Source: JAWLCA01 sp050485905 | Lineage (GTDB): Bacteria > Pseudomonadota > Alphaproteobacteria > Rhodobacterales > Rhodobacteraceae | Reading direction: 5' to 3' | DNA length: 7,953 nucleotides | Assembly (NCBI GenBank): GCA_050485905.1 | Contig: JBJHCH010000141.1 | Location: forward strand, 1 to 7,953 | Translations under genes and position numbers: made by a program | Part shown: piece after piece, positions 6,087 to 7,953 of the stretch | How positions within the stretch are numbered: the first letter of the stretch is position 1 | Layout: every line of letters begins with the position of its first letter | Notes under the pieces: generated by a model | Seen by the model: only the letters and a program-made list of their open reading frames with translations | Databases searched by the model: none | What the model was told of the DNA's origin: nothing

Positions 6087-6902
6087 ATGCGCCGTTTTCT
6101 CAATGCCAAGGGACTGATCGGGTTCGCGCTAGTCGGGCTGGTGGTGCTGGTGGCGCTCCTCGCCCCGCTCCTGATCCCGGCCGAGCGCGCGACCCAGATG
6201 GTGATGACTGCGCGGCTGCAACCGCCGTCGTTCGCCTATCCGCTTGGCACCGACCAGCTGGGCCGCGACCTGCTGTCCCGCGTGCTGCTGGGCGCGCAGA
6301 CCTCGCTGATGATCGCCGTCTCGGCGGTGGCGATGTCCATCGTGCTCGGCCTGCCGCTGGGGATTGTGTCGGGATATTTCGGTGGGCGTATCGACAACGC
6401 GCTGATGCGGGTGATCGACGCGCTACTCAGTTTTCCCGCGCTGCTGCTGGCGCTGACCATATCGGCGGTGCTGGGGCCGAACCTGCAAAACACCATCATC
6501 GCCATCGGCATCGCGTTCACGCCATTTCTCGCGCGAATCGTGAGAGGTGAGGCACTTCGGGTAGTGCAGATGCCCTATGTCGAAGCTGCCCGCGCCGCCG
6601 GCACCCGCGACGGCGCGATGATCGTGCGCCACATCCTGCCGAACATCATGCCCGCGCTGATCGTTCAGGCGACGATCAGCCTCGCCTTCGCTGTTCTGGC
6701 CGAGGCAGCGCTATCGTTCCTTGGGCTAGGCACACAGCCGCCAATGGCCTCGTGGGGGCTGATGATCCAGGCCTCGCGACAGTTCCTAGATATCGCGCCC
6801 TGGACGGCGCTGGTGCCGGGTGCGGCGCTGGCAATCACTATCCTTGGCCTCAACCTTCTGGGCGACGTGCTGCGCGACGTGCTGGACCCGAGATCGCGAT
6901 GA
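6087..6902 (+). CDS. ABC transporter permease, DppC/OppC type
   Basis: This 271-residue inner-membrane partner of the preceding permease has a first membrane helix at about residues 10-30. The DppC hallmark YPLGTDQLGRDLLSR follows at 51-65, then helices at about 73-96, 108-130, 134-150, 188-214 and 240-260. The EAA loop is at 164-186 (YVEAARAAGTRDG, then RHILPN). EAALSFLGLG (206-215) and the closing LLGDVLRDVLDPRSR are standard. It is shorter than many DppC proteins because the cytoplasmic N-terminal tail before the first helix is almost absent. The ATG at 6087 is preceded by GGGA at good spacing; a GTG directly before it at 6084 is equally possible and adds one residue. The gene follows the previous stop by 4 bases and its own stop overlaps the next start, so the three genes are probably translationally coupled. 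Confidence 0.94.
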   Translation: MRRFLNAKGLIGFALVGLVVLVALLAPLLIPAERATQMVMTARLQPPSFAYPLGTDQLGRDLLSRVLLGAQTSLMIAVSAVAMSIVLGLPLGIVSGYFGGRIDNALMRVIDALLSFPALLLALTISAVLGPNLQNTIIAIGIAFTPFLARIVRGEALRVVQMPYVEAARAAGTRDGAMIVRHILPNIMPALIVQATISLAFAVLAEAALSFLGLGTQPPMASWGLMIQASRQFLDIAPWTALVPGAALAITILGLNLLGDVLRDVLDPRSR

Positions 6903-7953
6903 GTCAAATGCTGGACCACGGAACGACCGCCACACCCATCGTCGCCGTCGAGAACCTGCGGGTGGAGTTTCCCGGTGAGACTGGCCCGATCGTCGGCGTC
7001 GCGGACGTGAGCTTTACCGTCCAACCAGGTGAGACAGTTTGCGTGGTGGGCGAATCCGGATCGGGCAAGTCGGTCACGTCGCTGTCACTTATGCGGTTGG
7101 TGGAGTTCGGCGGCGGGCGCATCGTGTCGGGCCGACTTTGGTTCCGCCCCGACGGCGGCAAACCGATGGATCTGGCGCAGATCGCGCCCCAGCGAATGGA
7201 GGCGATCCGCGGCAACCAGATCGGGATGATCTTCCAGGAACCGATGACCGCGCTCAACCCTCTATTCACCATCGAGCGCCAGCTCACCGATGGTTTGCGG
7301 CGGCACCGCAGGCTTTTGCCCTCGGCGGCGAAGTCGCGCGCGCTGGAGCTACTGCGTGAGGTGCGCATCCCGGAGCCGGAGCGCCGGCTGAAGCAGTATC
7401 CGCACGAGCTTTCTGGGGGCATGCGACAGCGGGTGGTGATTGCCATGGCCATGGCGTGCCGGCCGCAGCTTCTTATCGCCGACGAGCCTACCACCGCGCT
7501 GGACGTGACGATCCAGGCTGAGATCCTTGGGCTGATCGACCGGCTGAAACGGGAGTTCGGCATGGCCGTGCTGTTCATCACCCACGACATGGCGGTGGTG
7601 GCGCAGATGGCCGACCGGGTCGTCGTGATGCGCCACGGCAAGCTGGTGGAGGAAGGGGCGGTCGAACGAATCTTCCGCGAGCCGCAGGCAGACTACACGA
7701 AAGCATTGCTCGCTTCCGTCCCCAAGCTCGGCGAAATGCGCGGGAAGCCGGCACCTGAGCCGCTGCGCATTCCAGGCACACCGGAACCGGTTGCTGGCCG
7801 ACCCATGTCACGATCTGCGACGGGCAAACCTGTGCTGTCAGTAAAGGACCTGACCACGCGCTTCCCGGTAAAGGGCGGCGTGCTGCGCCGGATCGTGGCA
7901 AACGTCCATGCGGTAGAGAATGTCAGCTTTGAAGTTGCCCACGGCGAGACACT
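6899..7953 (+). CDS. ABC transporter ATP-binding protein, probable fused DppD-DppF type (3' end beyond window)
   Basis: The frame opens at an ATG overlapping the previous stop (ATGA, 6899-6902) and stays open to the window end, giving 351 codons. The first nucleotide-binding domain is complete: Walker A GESGSGKS (51-58), Q-loop FQEPMTALNP (112-121), ABC signature LSGGMRQR (171-178), Walker B LLIADEP with catalytic Glu196 (191-197), D-loop TALD (199-202) and switch His229 in ITHD. An oligopeptide-transporter style C-terminal segment (YTKALLASVPKLG, 266-278) follows. After a linker (about 279-310) a second domain starts: VLSVKDLTTRFPVKGG, then HAVENVSF at 337-344, the usual opening of DppF. The protein is therefore probably a dual ATPase of about 550-600 residues, as in GsiA-like fusions. 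An alternative ATG at 6908 exists. No Shine-Dalgarno is evident, consistent with translational coupling. It powers import by the two upstream permeases. Confidence 0.92.
   Translation, partial: MSQMLDHGTTATPIVAVENLRVEFPGETGPIVGVADVSFTVQPGETVCVVGESGSGKSVTSLSLMRLVEFGGGRIVSGRLWFRPDGGKPMDLAQIAPQRMEAIRGNQIGMIFQEPMTALNPLFTIERQLTDGLRRHRRLLPSAAKSRALELLREVRIPEPERRLKQYPHELSGGMRQRVVIAMAMACRPQLLIADEPTTALDVTIQAEILGLIDRLKREFGMAVLFITHDMAVVAQMADRVVVMRHGKLVEEGAVERIFREPQADYTKALLASVPKLGEMRGKPAPEPLRIPGTPEPVAGRPMSRSATGKPVLSVKDLTTRFPVKGGVLRRIVANVHAVENVSFEVAHGET

Noticed and set aside
6904..7641. 245-codon minus-strand frame
   Set aside because: It is antisense to the ATPase, whose Walker and signature motifs are unambiguous on the plus strand.

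Overview
The window is GC-rich, with strong third-position G/C bias and alphaproteobacterial-looking gene content. A Rhodobacterales or Rhizobiales-type genome is the most likely source; this rests on composition and protein style, not on a marker gene. Five intact or nearly intact genes fill about 883-7953. The first ~880 bases hold no convincing intact gene.

Left region (1-882). A dense cluster of inverted repeats at 38-59 contains, on the minus strand, a close match to a sigma-54 -24/-12 promoter pointing out of the left edge. There is a perfect hairpin at 160-179 and a doubtful 52-codon minus-strand ORF at 139-297. At 507-743 (minus) lies a decayed C-terminal piece of a response-regulator receiver domain, the kind found at the end of hybrid sensor kinases. 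The region looks like a gene graveyard or a long spacer.

Middle (883-1759). A TetR-family repressor gene reads leftward. It is separated by a 211-base divergent intergenic region from a rightward operon. That spacer holds a perfect -35-like TTGACA, evenly spaced CATA/TATG half-sites and an AAAATC/GATTTT inverted repeat. These are reasonable candidates for promoter and repressor operator.

Right (1760-7953, all plus strand). The order is a cytosolic amidase-signature hydrolase, a Tat-exported family-5 (peptide/nickel/opine-type) solute-binding protein, two Dpp/Opp-type permeases, and an ABC ATPase that starts inside the stop codon of the second permease. The ATPase runs off the right edge. It has one complete nucleotide-binding domain followed by the beginning of a second, so it is probably a fused DppD-DppF-type protein. 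GC-rich stem-loops sit in the amidase/binding-protein gap and the binding-protein/permease gap, bracketing the binding-protein gene, while the remaining junctions are tight or overlapping.

The simplest reading is a TetR-controlled uptake and catabolism unit. The binding protein captures a peptide-like or amide-containing compound, the transporter imports it, and the amidase cleaves an amide bond in the cytoplasm. The substrate cannot be read from the sequence. No RNA genes, insertion sequences or CRISPR arrays were seen.
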